From contig URVZ01000015.1 in the NCBI GenBank assembly GCA_900551365.1, positions 1-32,562 of the forward strand: a stretch of 32,562 nucleotides of DNA, given 5' to 3'. The DNA comes from an uncultured Collinsella sp. (GTDB taxonomy: Bacteria > Actinomycetota > Coriobacteriia > Coriobacteriales > Coriobacteriaceae). A model generated the notes under the pieces. It searched no databases, was not told where the DNA came from, and worked only from the letters and a program-made list of their open reading frames with translations. Shown piece after piece: positions 25,301-31,264 of the stretch (position 1 is the stretch's first letter; each line of letters starts with the position of its first letter). The translations under genes and the position numbers were made by a program.

Positions 25301-27639
25301 TCCTTTAGGAAGTAAGTTCCATTCACGAGCGGCCTGTTACCGGCGCTTGTATTCGGGAATATGCCCGCACCTTCGAGCGGGACCGGGTTGCCGACCGACC
25401 CCGTCGTCAGGGTGTCGTAGGGGGTCTGCTCGCCCTTGAGCACGACCTTGCCGTTCGCGTCTGTTGTCACCTGTCTGGAGGTGTACAGGGCGAACTTCGC
25501 CCCGTCAACGGGCTTACCCTCGGTATCGGTCTTTTGCACGAACAGGCGGTTCTGGATGTTCGTGACGAGCAGGCGCGTGGCGAACTGTCGCTTGAAGTTC
25601 GTGCCGTCTGCGATGTCGTCACTGTACACGTGGACGGTGTTCTCAGGCGTCGCGTCGCCGATCGAGCTCGCCATTGTGTGGTAGATGGCCACCGTGTACT
25701 CGGCATCCTTGCGGGCATCACCGCTCAGCAGGTAGTAGTACTTGGAGATGTCGCCGGGCAGATTTTGAATCTCTACCTGGTACTGGCCGCTCGTGTTGAG
25801 CGTGAAGGCGTACAGGTCCTTCTTCGCCGCCTCGATAGCGCCGGCCTTGCTCGGCTTCTCGGCGAGGGTGTACCCCATTCCCGTCGATGGGTCGCCCGAC
25901 ACGGCGTACCAATTGTTCTGATCTTTGATACCCGTGCCTGCGCTTTTATCGCGCTTGAGCACCACAGCGAACAGTATGCCGGAGTCCAGGTTGACGGTCT
26001 CGTCGGACTTCGTCAGGTCATCATTCGCCTTGTACACGTTCACCGGTGCGGTGATGGTCTCCTTCGCGCCGGCAAACGCACCAGTCTTCCACACGACGCT
26101 GTCCGCATCCATACCGCCGCGGTTGATGATGACGCCGCCCGCGCCGTTCTCAGCGCTCGCGGGCACGTACTCGAGCTGCATGCTGCCACCTGTCGCCGTG
26201 AGACTCGAGCGGTATCCCTCCGGCACGCGCGTCTCCTTCAGGAGGTAGTACTTGTTACCGTGATTCTTGTTGTAGAGATCGTCGAAGTTGATGACGCCGT
26301 TGTCATCGTCGTTCGTGAGCGTTAGGTGGCCGGCCTCGTCCGTGGTGCCAGAGCCGAGGAGCTTGCCCTCGGTCTTGAAGTCTTTGTCGGTCTTATAGAG
26401 CTTGAACTCGGCGCCCTGTACGAACTTGCCGTCCTGGTCGAACTTGATGATGTCGGACTCGGGCACCGTCACGAGGTTGAACTTGAGCCCCATGTTGGAG
26501 TAGAGGGCGCCGCGCTCCAGGTAGAAGAACTTGAGGGTGTGGTTGGTGCTGTCTTTGAAGGTGTTGCCGGCAAAGCCCGAAGTAGTGTCCTTATTTGCCG
26601 CCCGGTACTTGCTCAGCAGCGTGCCGTCGTTATTGCCGTTCACCTTAATGTCGCCCGTTTGAAAGTCGATGCTCAGACTCGCCCGGTCGTGAATACCGCC
26701 GATATCACCCACGAGGACATCGTCGATGAACACCCAGACGTCATCATCGCCGGCGAACTCGAAGGTCATGGGCTTGTCATCGTTCGTCAGGCCGCCGTTG
26801 GGCTGCACGAATCGCGTGGACATTGAGAGGCCGAAGTGGTGGTTGACGGGCTTGCCGCCGTTGTAGCTCGAATTACCGGTGTTGTCTGCCGTGATGCCGT
26901 TTTGGACGAGCCAGCCGTTTTCCTCATTGAACACCTCGTCTGCCGCGTCGAACGGGAAGAACTGACCCTGGTGGGACGAATTGCCAATGCCCCAGGTGTC
27001 ATAGATGTCGAAGGCATTCTTGTCAGCGTTGTAGGCTGCGTAGTTTTCGGAGCTGTCATAGACGTAGTAGCCGCCCTGAACCTTGAGGAGGCCCGTCACG
27101 CCAAAATGGGACGTCTTGCCGGTCTGGGCAGAGGAATCGAACAGGTAGTCGAGGGACTCGTCGCCCAAGGCTTCGGAAAGCTTCGGGTAGCCGTCTGAAA
27201 GCGTGTTGTTGACGATGCCGGGCCGCGGGCTCGTGCCGCCCGTCCATTGGTTGAGCGGCCCATCACCCTTGCCGTCGTTAAACTGGAACTTGTGGTCTGC
27301 GTTGACGCCGCCGCTGCCGGAAACCGACAGATGGTCATCGGGATTCACCCAGTAATCAAACAGGTTGATTGTTGTCCCCGAAGGCGAAATCGTCGGAACC
27401 GTGTGGTCCGAAATTGCCGCCTCGGCACGAAGCGGCAGGAAGAAACTCGCCGTCAGCGCGATGGCGAGGGCCAGAACAATCGCATATGGCGAGACCGAGC
27501 GCAGCCCGCGACGACGGCCACAAGACATGACGGACCACCGCTCGCGCGGCCGGTGTTCACCAGGAAGTTCCCTGCTTAGACACCCCCCCCCGGTAGCAAT
27601 ATTCACGAGTCGAGACGTCATCTCTCTGAGCTCCTGCAT
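19333..27639 (-). CDS. Giant wall-anchored isopeptide adhesin/pilin-like protein
   Basis: 2768 residues from ATG 27639, with GGGGAGGAAATT directly upstream. A ~38-residue leader carrying a poly-G-coded GGG precedes a signal peptide (about 39-75, ending LRAEAA). A fibro-slime/PA14-like domain follows (about 230-385), with GDDDVWVFIDDVLVGDIGG near 296 and FFYLERG. Two SpaA/Cna-B-like domains lie at about 395-473 (FDQDGKFVQGAEFKLYKTD, YYLLKETRVPEGY) and 695-790 (FVQKTDTEGKPVDGAKFALY, LKEVSAPKGF). Thirteen FctA/Spy0128-like repeats fill about 1087-2708. Each has an early Lys (xTKxL), a Glu (IKEV) and a late FTNTY Asn, the residues expected to form a Lys-Asn isopeptide bond. A Pro-rich linker, LPNMGD (about 2733), a membrane segment and RRRNR complete a cell-wall sorting signal. 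Likely an extracellular adhesin; the ligand is unknown. It is monocistronic with its own terminator. Confidence 0.93.
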   Translation of the reverse strand: MQELREMTSRLVNIATGGGCLSRELPGEHRPRERWSVMSCGRRRGLRSVSPYAIVLALAIALTASFFLPLRAEAAISDHTVPTISPSGTTINLFDYWVNPDDHLSVSGSGGVNADHKFQFNDGKGDGPLNQWTGGTSPRPGIVNNTLSDGYPKLSEALGDESLDYLFDSSAQTGKTSHFGVTGLLKVQGGYYVYDSSENYAAYNADKNAFDIYDTWGIGNSSHQGQFFPFDAADEVFNEENGWLVQNGITADNTGNSSYNGGKPVNHHFGLSMSTRFVQPNGGLTNDDKPMTFEFAGDDDVWVFIDDVLVGDIGGIHDRASLSIDFQTGDIKVNGNNDGTLLSKYRAANKDTTSGFAGNTFKDSTNHTLKFFYLERGALYSNMGLKFNLVTVPESDIIKFDQDGKFVQGAEFKLYKTDKDFKTEGKLLGSGTTDEAGHLTLTNDDDNGVINFDDLYNKNHGNKYYLLKETRVPEGYRSSLTATGGSMQLEYVPASAENGAGGVIINRGGMDADSVVWKTGAFAGAKETITAPVNVYKANDDLTKSDETVNLDSGILFAVVLKRDKSAGTGIKDQNNWYAVSGDPSTGMGYTLAEKPSKAGAIEAAKKDLYAFTLNTSGQYQVEIQNLPGDISKYYYLLSGDARKDAEYTVAIYHTMASSIGDATPENTVHVYSDDIADGTNFKRQFATRLLVTNIQNRLFVQKTDTEGKPVDGAKFALYTSRQVTTDANGKVVLKGEQTPYDTLTTGSVGNPVPLEGAGIFPNTSAGNRPLVNGTYFLKEVSAPKGFLLNDTLTKVIVDDYGVHADAGTDDDGVSTFVGPGALMKSLGQFGAEGDIDNTLTWIKGQRQTSDGTLDGNDNLSWNNDAKGGEDEVHLKYGANGRMYQYGPTEEGKPYRLETETGWIRMGITQDVSGDTNAKGARANLDDMNLNALFTGATCVRVANEREASLEVTKKVALPDGLAGNKDAEFTFKFTVPEGKTYKAAVFKNAGAGKQAGDVFDLKNGDTHAIKADETIRVYGLGEGDEYAVRELTGADKMPAGYKLTGRKQGTTNLTGAGDSITGEIEKQKPDGTLAEANKLVFTNTYKAEASDELTPQVTKKVSGVESTEKAFSFTLTATEETQKQIDDDDLKVSDALAGNEHAESKATSGKIIKDKGQTVDFSGMKFNKAGTYTFTLTEAHDADDDAAVDGVQNSGWTMDASTYTVTVRVEDKNAKLTVTGVTVEKSGDDKRETLEVKNGKVNLATFNNSYAAKGSVTLAAKKQFTGGTLENQQFSFQVKEGDKVVAEEKNDANGDITFPAIDYTEAGEHDYAIKEVEGTDPTIVYDGKTVKVHVSVTDNKNGTLSATATYDGKADAPTFTNSKPTADATIEATKTLKGKDLTAGAFTFGLYQGDTSTGNPVKIVQNDKEGKINLALTGLTIGEYDYKLKEENVGADPTITYDTKAVKVHVSVKAEGDKAKATVTYDGKNDAPTFTNKYQPAETSVALTAKKAYVKPDNTPATLKGGEFTFDLYEGDLTAEQLKGKQPIRSAKNSEDGTVTFPAIDYTKAGEYKYTVAEQEGDLSHVTYDATVHHAVVKVMDNAGKLDAAVTYDGDKANAPTFTNTYTAKGSVELTATKIVAVAPGFTHDTKLKGGEYTFELKDADGKVLGTTTNKADGTVKFTRKFTLSNLGGAASKVFTYTIAEKPGTEPGMVYDTHALIYKVTVADDGTGSLTATPQVTSGDKTFTNTYHPKETSVTLKATKRFTGGELAGGDFTFQLLDKDGNVIQTVQNDKDGKVAFQAISYDTPGDHDYTIKEVAGNDPTVVYDTKDVKVHIKVSDEKGELKATATYDGEADVPTFTNSKPTTDVTVEATKILTGKDLTADAFTFGLYDQAGNEVAKGTNDRGGKVELAVKNLNLGEYDYTLKEEKAGQTVDGVAYDAKEVKVHVKVEQNQGDNNKTKVTVTYDGAATASTFNNTYDAKGSVTLTATKTIKVADGFDHTTKPADGEFTFDLKDAAGNVLDTAKNDANGKVSFTREFQLSDLDGAASKDFTYTIVEQPGAEPGMVYDSHPLTYTVTVTDGGNGALNAKAIVTSASGSDTFTNTYQPAATGLALGAQKSYVKKDDNTPIVPKCGEFTFDVYEGNLTAEQLAGAKPVRTATNGADGSVNFDAFSYAKPGTHEYTIVERKGDLAYVTYDAAVHHAVVTVADNAGTLQASVAYDGTNVTKPSFTNTYEAQATDSGAIALTKSVDVHDGSYQLKAGDFAFELVGSDGSVIQTQKNDAHGKVAFDKLTFDHAGTFTYTVREVQPTGDAPGVPGVTYTGKTYTLTYVVKDNNDGKLVVENSTVKPSEGTENGVTPNTMTFANSYQPGATSYQISGTKVLENTDSATMRTPADGEFTFALIDVATGQEIDRTTNVGNAFTFKAISYTATGSHAYQVKEVAGQDGTITYSDAVLDVTVSVTDDGSGQLTATANKTAADLTFTNIYTPTATTATITGTKALTGRDLAEGEFSFDLKDADGNVVQTVQNGADGTFGFAPLQLDKVGTYVYTVSERAGATANGVTYDTTVFTATVTVTENAETHALEAQVAYSKGGKAADAVAFSNSYAPAATEVKLGASKVLSGKDLKEGQFSFQLKDADGKVLQTAKNAAGGTVGFEAISYDKPGTYTYSISEVDDGQKNVTYDAAEHQVTVTVTDDGAGHLVATVTYDGAVAPVFKNTYTPPTTPPVNPPTEPPTNSPVSKEEKPGLPNMGDTSLSPMALGGIAGGAVVLIATGVILRRRNR
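19429..19443 (-). other. Cell-wall sorting motif LPNMG
   Basis: Codons for LPNMG followed by D, then a ~20-residue hydrophobic segment and RRRNR. Layout and position are those of a sortase LPxTG signal, but the Thr codon is ATG (Met). One base change from ACG would explain it. Sortases cut after this Thr in the canonical signal. Confidence 0.75.
20980..22434 (-). repeat. Four-repeat block II (repeats 6-9) of the adhesin
   Basis: Repeats 6, 7, 8 and 9 begin with ATKRFTGG, ATKILTGKDL, ATKTIKVADG and AQKSYVKKDD. Each has its closest relative in block I (22435-23880), in the order A-B-D-C against A-B-C-D. Block lengths are 1455 and 1446 bp. Confidence 0.7.
22435..23880 (-). repeat. Four-repeat block I (repeats 2-5) of the adhesin
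   Basis: Repeats 2, 3, 4 and 5 begin with AKKQFTGG, ATKTLKGKDL, AKKAYVKPDN and ATKIVAVAPG. They form the probable sister block of 20980-22434. Matching pairs are 2-6, 3-7, 4-9 and 5-8, judged from shared unit-specific features such as YEGDLTAEQL and DGFDHTTK-type stretches. Confidence 0.7.
27583..27591 (-). repeat. Nine-G homopolymer in the adhesin reading frame (putative phase switch)
   Basis: Nine C on the plus strand, read as GGG GGG GGG (Gly17-Gly19) on the coding strand, 48 bases after the ATG at 27639. With eight G the frame meets TAA two codons later; with ten G it meets TGA eight codons after the tract. It is the longest single-base run I noticed in the window. It lies upstream of the signal peptide. 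Confidence 0.85.
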
Positions 27640-27651
27640 AATTTCCTCCCC
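27640..27651 (-). promoter_or_regulatory. Strong ribosome-binding site that fixes the adhesin start
   Basis: GGGGAGGAAATT on the minus strand directly before ATG 27639. Two other possible starts are weaker. ATG 27741 has only AAGAG. ATG 27528, after the G tract and next to the signal peptide, has only GAGCGGTGG. The best site therefore places the G tract inside the coding sequence. Confidence 0.75.
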
Positions 27652-27749
27652 AGTCACACGGCGACCTGCCCGGGCGCTCCCCGGGGGCCGAGGCGGTCTG
27701 GCACATGCCCGCAGTCGTTCAAGGAATACCAACCCCAGCATATGTCTCT

Positions 27750-27761
27750 TAAGATATCTTA
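27750..27761. promoter_or_regulatory. 12-bp palindrome in the adhesin promoter region
   Basis: TAAGATATCTTA is self-complementary and lies about 110 bp before the adhesin start, in the only AT-rich stretch upstream (27741-27790). It contains a -10-like TAAGAT. It might be an operator; no clear -35 is seen. The leader between it and the start also holds a CCCGGG-based hairpin at about 27668-27688. Confidence 0.3.
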
Positions 27762-27825
27762 GCCTTTTTCTATTACAGTTTTTGTCTCATTACCGATGAA
27801 ATCGGCTCAGTCCCTTTGTCACATT

Positions 27826-29241
27826 CTAGAGCGTGCGGAGCAGGGCGATGAGGAAGCGAACACCCTGGAGGTAGGCGCGGCGGGTAATGCGCTCGTTGGT
27901 GCCGTGGACGCCGCGGTCGCACTCGTCATCGTCGACCACAAACGCCGAAAAACGAATGCATTCGGAGCAAATGCGCTGGTAGTTGGCAGCGTCGGTCGCG
28001 CCGATCACGGTCGAGGGGACAATCGCCAACGGCTCGGATGATCCGTTTTCCTCCGTCCCCTTTGGATCGCGGAAATAGCGGGCGGCGATGGAGCGAACCG
28101 CCTCGAGGCCGGGACCACCGATGCGCGGGGACGGCGAGGGTTCGGAGCTGCCGGGGCCCAGCTCGACCTCGACTCGGCCAGCGAGCCCAGCGGCGGCAAC
28201 GGCCTCGCGGCAGCAGGCCACGACATCGGCCACGCTCGTACCCTCGAGCATGCGGAAGTTGATATTTGCCCACATATCCTGCGGCATTACGTTGGCACCG
28301 GTACTGCCGCCTTCGATTTGCGTGGGCGCGCAGGTGGTGGTCACAAGCGGGTACAGCTTTTTGCTGGCGAGGCAGTCGCGCACGATGGCATCCTTGCTGG
28401 CAGCAATCTCGTCTGCGGCATAAAGCCCCAGCTCGATGAGCTGCGCGGCAAGCAGATCGGTCACACGCGCCGGCCACTCGATATCGCAAATCGCGGCAAT
28501 AGCGCGGCTGAGCACTTCGAGCGACGTCCCACCGTAAGGGTTGGAAGAGTGCCCGCCTTCGCTCTTCGCCTTGAGCACGATATCGGCATAGCCCTTCTCG
28601 GCAAGATCGGCATGCATAAGCCAACCCGCACCTGCGCTGTACTCGGCAGCCTCAACGATACGATAGTCGCCCTCGTCAATCAGGTACTCAAGCTCAACGC
28701 CGCGCTCCTCGAGCACGCGGCCAATGGCACCCGCGCCGCACTGCGTGGTCTCCTCATCCTGGCCAAAGGCCAGCAGCAGGGTTCGTTCGTGTTGCCAGCC
28801 GTGCGCCAGCGCATACTCAACGGCCTCCAGGATGCCTGCGACCTGGTCTTTCATATCGATGGCGCCGCGACCCCAAATATAGGTGTCGTCCACGTGCCCG
28901 CTAAAGGGATTGTGCGTCCAGTCTGTCTCGGTGCCCGGCACCACGGGAACCACGTCCATGTGGCCCATGAGCATGACCGGCTTGAGGGCGGGGTCGATGC
29001 CGGCAAGCGTCACGAGCAGCGAATGGTCGATGAGCTCGACCTCGCCCGCCGCAAACACGCGCGGCCAGGCCTGCTGCATATAGGCGCGCAGGTCGGCAAA
29101 CGCCTGCCAGTCCACCGTCTGGGCATCCATGCTCGAAATCGTCGGAAACGACAGCACGCGGCCCAGGCGCTCGCACGCGCCGACCTCGTCGATATCGGCA
29201 AAATCATCCTCGTGCGCAAAGAAGCGCCAAACCTCGGCCAT
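27826..29241 (-). CDS. M20-family metallopeptidase
   Basis: Cytoplasmic di-zinc peptidase/deacylase of the M20/ArgE/DapE type. 471 residues from ATG 29241, chosen because GGAGGAAGGC precedes it; the open frame has another ATG six codons upstream. The first metal site is GHMDVVPV, the bridging Asp lies in YIWGRGAIDMKDQVAG, and the catalytic Glu-Glu pair is in FGQDEETTQCGAG. The late His-containing stretch is weaker (VDDDECDRGVHGTNERI), with the His near the end as usual. The residues DPKGTEENGSSEP near 28039-28067 are coded by a dispersed repeat and look like an in-frame insertion. It follows the ABC importer genes by 57 bp with a hairpin between. The substrate cannot be named. Confidence 0.9.
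   Translation of the reverse strand: MAEVWRFFAHEDDFADIDEVGACERLGRVLSFPTISSMDAQTVDWQAFADLRAYMQQAWPRVFAAGEVELIDHSLLVTLAGIDPALKPVMLMGHMDVVPVVPGTETDWTHNPFSGHVDDTYIWGRGAIDMKDQVAGILEAVEYALAHGWQHERTLLLAFGQDEETTQCGAGAIGRVLEERGVELEYLIDEGDYRIVEAAEYSAGAGWLMHADLAEKGYADIVLKAKSEGGHSSNPYGGTSLEVLSRAIAAICDIEWPARVTDLLAAQLIELGLYAADEIAASKDAIVRDCLASKKLYPLVTTTCAPTQIEGGSTGANVMPQDMWANINFRMLEGTSVADVVACCREAVAAAGLAGRVEVELGPGSSEPSPSPRIGGPGLEAVRSIAARYFRDPKGTEENGSSEPLAIVPSTVIGATDAANYQRICSECIRFSAFVVDDDECDRGVHGTNERITRRAYLQGVRFLIALLRTL
28039..28067. repeat. Short dispersed repeat, copy inside the peptidase gene
   Basis: 28039-28060 is identical to 16201-16222. The right end (TTTGGATCG) has diverged from the intergenic copy, so the terminal inverted repeat is shortened. 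It is read in frame as about ten residues, DPKGTEENGS. Confidence 0.7.
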
Positions 29242-29250
29242 GCCTTCCTC

Positions 29251-29290
29251 CAAAAACAACGTGGCAAAGAGGCGGTCCCTTTGCCACGTT
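29251..29290 (-). terminator. Hairpin between the ABC importer operon and the peptidase gene
   Basis: A perfect 12-bp stem, AACGTGGCAAAG (29258-29269) with CTTTGCCACGTT (29279-29290), and a 9-nt loop. On the minus strand it is followed by GTTTTTGG. The shape fits a rho-independent terminator. The T run touches the ribosome-binding site of the peptidase, so it could also act as an attenuator for that gene. Confidence 0.65.
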
Positions 29291-29298
29291 CGCTTGCA

Positions 29299-30084
29299 TT
29301 ATTTGTCGTTGAGATAACGCGAGAGGAACTCGCGGGTGCGCTGGTGCTTAGGATTGCCAAAGAGCTCAGCCGGCGCGGCGTCCTCGAGCACCACGCCCTG
29401 GTCCATAAAGACCACGCGGTCGGACACGGTACGCGCGAAGGCCATCTCGTGGGTAACGACGACCATGGTCATGCCGTCGGCGGCGAGCTTGCGCATAACG
29501 TCGAGCACCTCGCCCACGATCTCGGGATCGAGCGCAGAGGTCGGCTCGTCAAACAGCATGATCTGCGGGTTCATGCACAGGGCGCGGGCGATGGCAACGC
29601 GCTGCTTTTGGCCACCGGACAGGCGACCAACCGCGGCATGGGCGAATTTTTCGAGTCCCACGCTCGCCAGATGCTCCATCGCGACCTGTTCGGCCTGATC
29701 TTTGCCCATCTTTTTGAGCGTGACGGGCGCGAGCGTGCAGTTGTCGAGCACATCCATGTTGTTGAACAGGTTAAAGCCCTGGAACACCATGCCGATGTCC
29801 TCGCGCAGTTTATTGATATTGCAGCGCTCGGCCGTGAGGTCCTGGCCGTGGAACCAGATGTGGCCCGCGTCCGGGGTCTCGAGCAGGTTGAGGCAGCGCA
29901 GGAAGGTCGATTTGCCCGAGCCCGAGGCGCCGATGATGGTGACGACCTCACCGGGATTGACAGCGAGGTCGATGCCCTTAAGCACCTCAAGCGAGCCAAA
30001 GCTCTTGCGCAGGCCCTCAACGCGGATGAGCGGCTCATTGGTCTGTGCGGCGGCCGCAACGCCGGTAATGGCGGTATCTGCCAT
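29299..30084 (-). CDS. Polar amino-acid ABC transporter, ATP-binding protein
   Basis: Energy-coupling subunit of an amino-acid importer at the inner membrane face. 261 residues from ATG 30084, with GAGGAG upstream; the open frame extends 25 codons further but without a start signal. Walker A is IGASGSGKSTFLRCL, the Q-loop region GMVFQGFNLFNNM, the ABC signature LSGGQKQRVAIARAL, Walker B IMLFDEPTSALDPE and the H-loop VVVTHEMAFA. The similarity is to the GlnQ/HisP/ArtP group. It ends the three-gene operon with the permease and the binding protein. Confidence 0.95.
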   Translation of the reverse strand: MADTAITGVAAAAQTNEPLIRVEGLRKSFGSLEVLKGIDLAVNPGEVVTIIGASGSGKSTFLRCLNLLETPDAGHIWFHGQDLTAERCNINKLREDIGMVFQGFNLFNNMDVLDNCTLAPVTLKKMGKDQAEQVAMEHLASVGLEKFAHAAVGRLSGGQKQRVAIARALCMNPQIMLFDEPTSALDPEIVGEVLDVMRKLAADGMTMVVVTHEMAFARTVSDRVVFMDQGVVLEDAAPAELFGNPKHQRTREFLSRYLNDK

Positions 30085-30106
30085 GATGATTCTCCTCGTC
30101 TTAAGC

Positions 30107-31255
30107 CTAGTTAGAGCTGGGCAGCGTGGCAGGAGCCTCGGCGCCGAGCTTTTTGCCAAAGGCCTCGAGCAGGCGGCTCGCCACGAGCGTCAGGATCAGA
30201 TAGACCACGAGCGCCACGCAGTAGACCTCCATCTGGCGGTAGTACACGCCGGCGACGGTGGTGGTGGCATACATGAGGTCGAACACGCCGATGACCGAGA
30301 GCACCGACGAATCCTTGATGTTGATGATGAGCTCGTTGGTGAGCGCCGGGATCGCGTTTTTAATGCCCTGGGGGAACACGACCTTGCGCATGGCCTGCCA
30401 CTGCGACAAGCCCAGCGAGCGCGCCGCCTCGGCCTGGCCGGGGTCGATCGACTCGATGCCGCCGCGCAGGACCTCCATCATGTAGGCGGTAGAGTTGAGC
30501 GAGATGGTGACAAGGCCGGCGGTGAAGGTGCTCCAAATCTGGTTGGCCTGGGCAGTCTCGAAGCCCATGCCGCGCAAAACGGTGAAGCCCGCGTAATAGA
30601 TGAGCAGGCCCTGGACCATCATGGGCGTGCCGCGCACGATGGTGGAGTAGACGGTCGCAAAGCCGCGGCCGATGCTCTTAAAGAAGCGCACCAGGTCGTT
30701 GTCTACGCGGTCGAAGGTCTGAATACGCAGGAACACAAAGAGCAGCGCCAGGAAGAATGCGATAACGGTGCCGAAGGTGGCAAGCGCGATGGTGATCTCG
30801 ATGCCACGGATGAAGAAGTCGCCGCTCTTGTAGGTCATGTAGACCAGGCTCGACAAAAAGTCGCTGGGGTTGGAGTCCGAGACAATGCTCACCTGCACCA
30901 GATCGATAAACGACATGACGCAACGGTCCACGAAAAAGATCGCCGCGATGGCGACCACGACGTAGCTGCCCAGGCGTGCGCCACGACGGCAGCGCTCGGA
31001 TGCGAACGGCGACTTTTCGCGATAGTCGTTCCAGTGCATGAGCTTGGTGACCAGCGCCGCCGCCGACACGACGAGCCAGGCCCAAAGAATCGCCCAAAGG
31101 CAGTCTTGGAACACGCCCGTAGGCGCCAAGAAGCTCAACGGCGTGGGGTTGCGCTGGCTAAACGCCAGGCCGAGCGCCGCGATAACGCTCGTGCCCAGGT
31201 ATACATAACGGTGGTCTGCCTTGATAAAGGAGGCCAGGCGATTGATGGTTTTCAT
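30107..31255 (-). CDS. Polar amino-acid ABC transporter permease with extra N-terminal membrane region
   Basis: 382 residues against ~220 for a typical HisM/GlnP-type permease. The C-terminal ~230 residues are the usual permease: GIEITIALATFGTVIAFFLA, YYAGFTVLRGMGFE and the EAA loop, EAARSLGLSQWQAMRKVVFP, that contacts the ATPase. The first ~150 residues add about three hydrophobic segments (near 17-35, 48-72 and 95-125) of unknown role. The start ATG 31255 has GGGAGG four bases upstream. It lies 9 bp after the binding-protein stop. One permease gene implies a homodimer. Confidence 0.92.
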   Translation of the reverse strand: MKTINRLASFIKADHRYVYLGTSVIAALGLAFSQRNPTPLSFLAPTGVFQDCLWAILWAWLVVSAAALVTKLMHWNDYREKSPFASERCRRGARLGSYVVVAIAAIFFVDRCVMSFIDLVQVSIVSDSNPSDFLSSLVYMTYKSGDFFIRGIEITIALATFGTVIAFFLALLFVFLRIQTFDRVDNDLVRFFKSIGRGFATVYSTIVRGTPMMVQGLLIYYAGFTVLRGMGFETAQANQIWSTFTAGLVTISLNSTAYMMEVLRGGIESIDPGQAEAARSLGLSQWQAMRKVVFPQGIKNAIPALTNELIINIKDSSVLSVIGVFDLMYATTTVAGVYYRQMEVYCVALVVYLILTLVASRLLEAFGKKLGAEAPATLPSSN

Positions 31256-31264
31256 GCTGCCTCC

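Noticed and set aside
20929..25308. Several long plus-strand open frames (about 410-490 codons) opposite the adhesin
   Set aside because: They arise because the repeats have biased third positions; the products are low-complexity Val/Arg/His/Gly-rich with no motifs. The minus-strand adhesin explains the sequence.
27583..27591. Poly-G run as a sequencing or assembly error
   Set aside because: It cannot be excluded without reads, but the nine-base length keeps the 8.3-kb frame open, so the given state is coherent. It is kept as a finding with this caveat.
27640..27741. Adhesin start at the upstream ATG 27741
   Set aside because: The ribosome-binding site is weak and the extra 34 residues are Arg/Pro-rich with no signal-peptide features. 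The start at 27639 has a near-ideal site. The G tract would be coding in either case.
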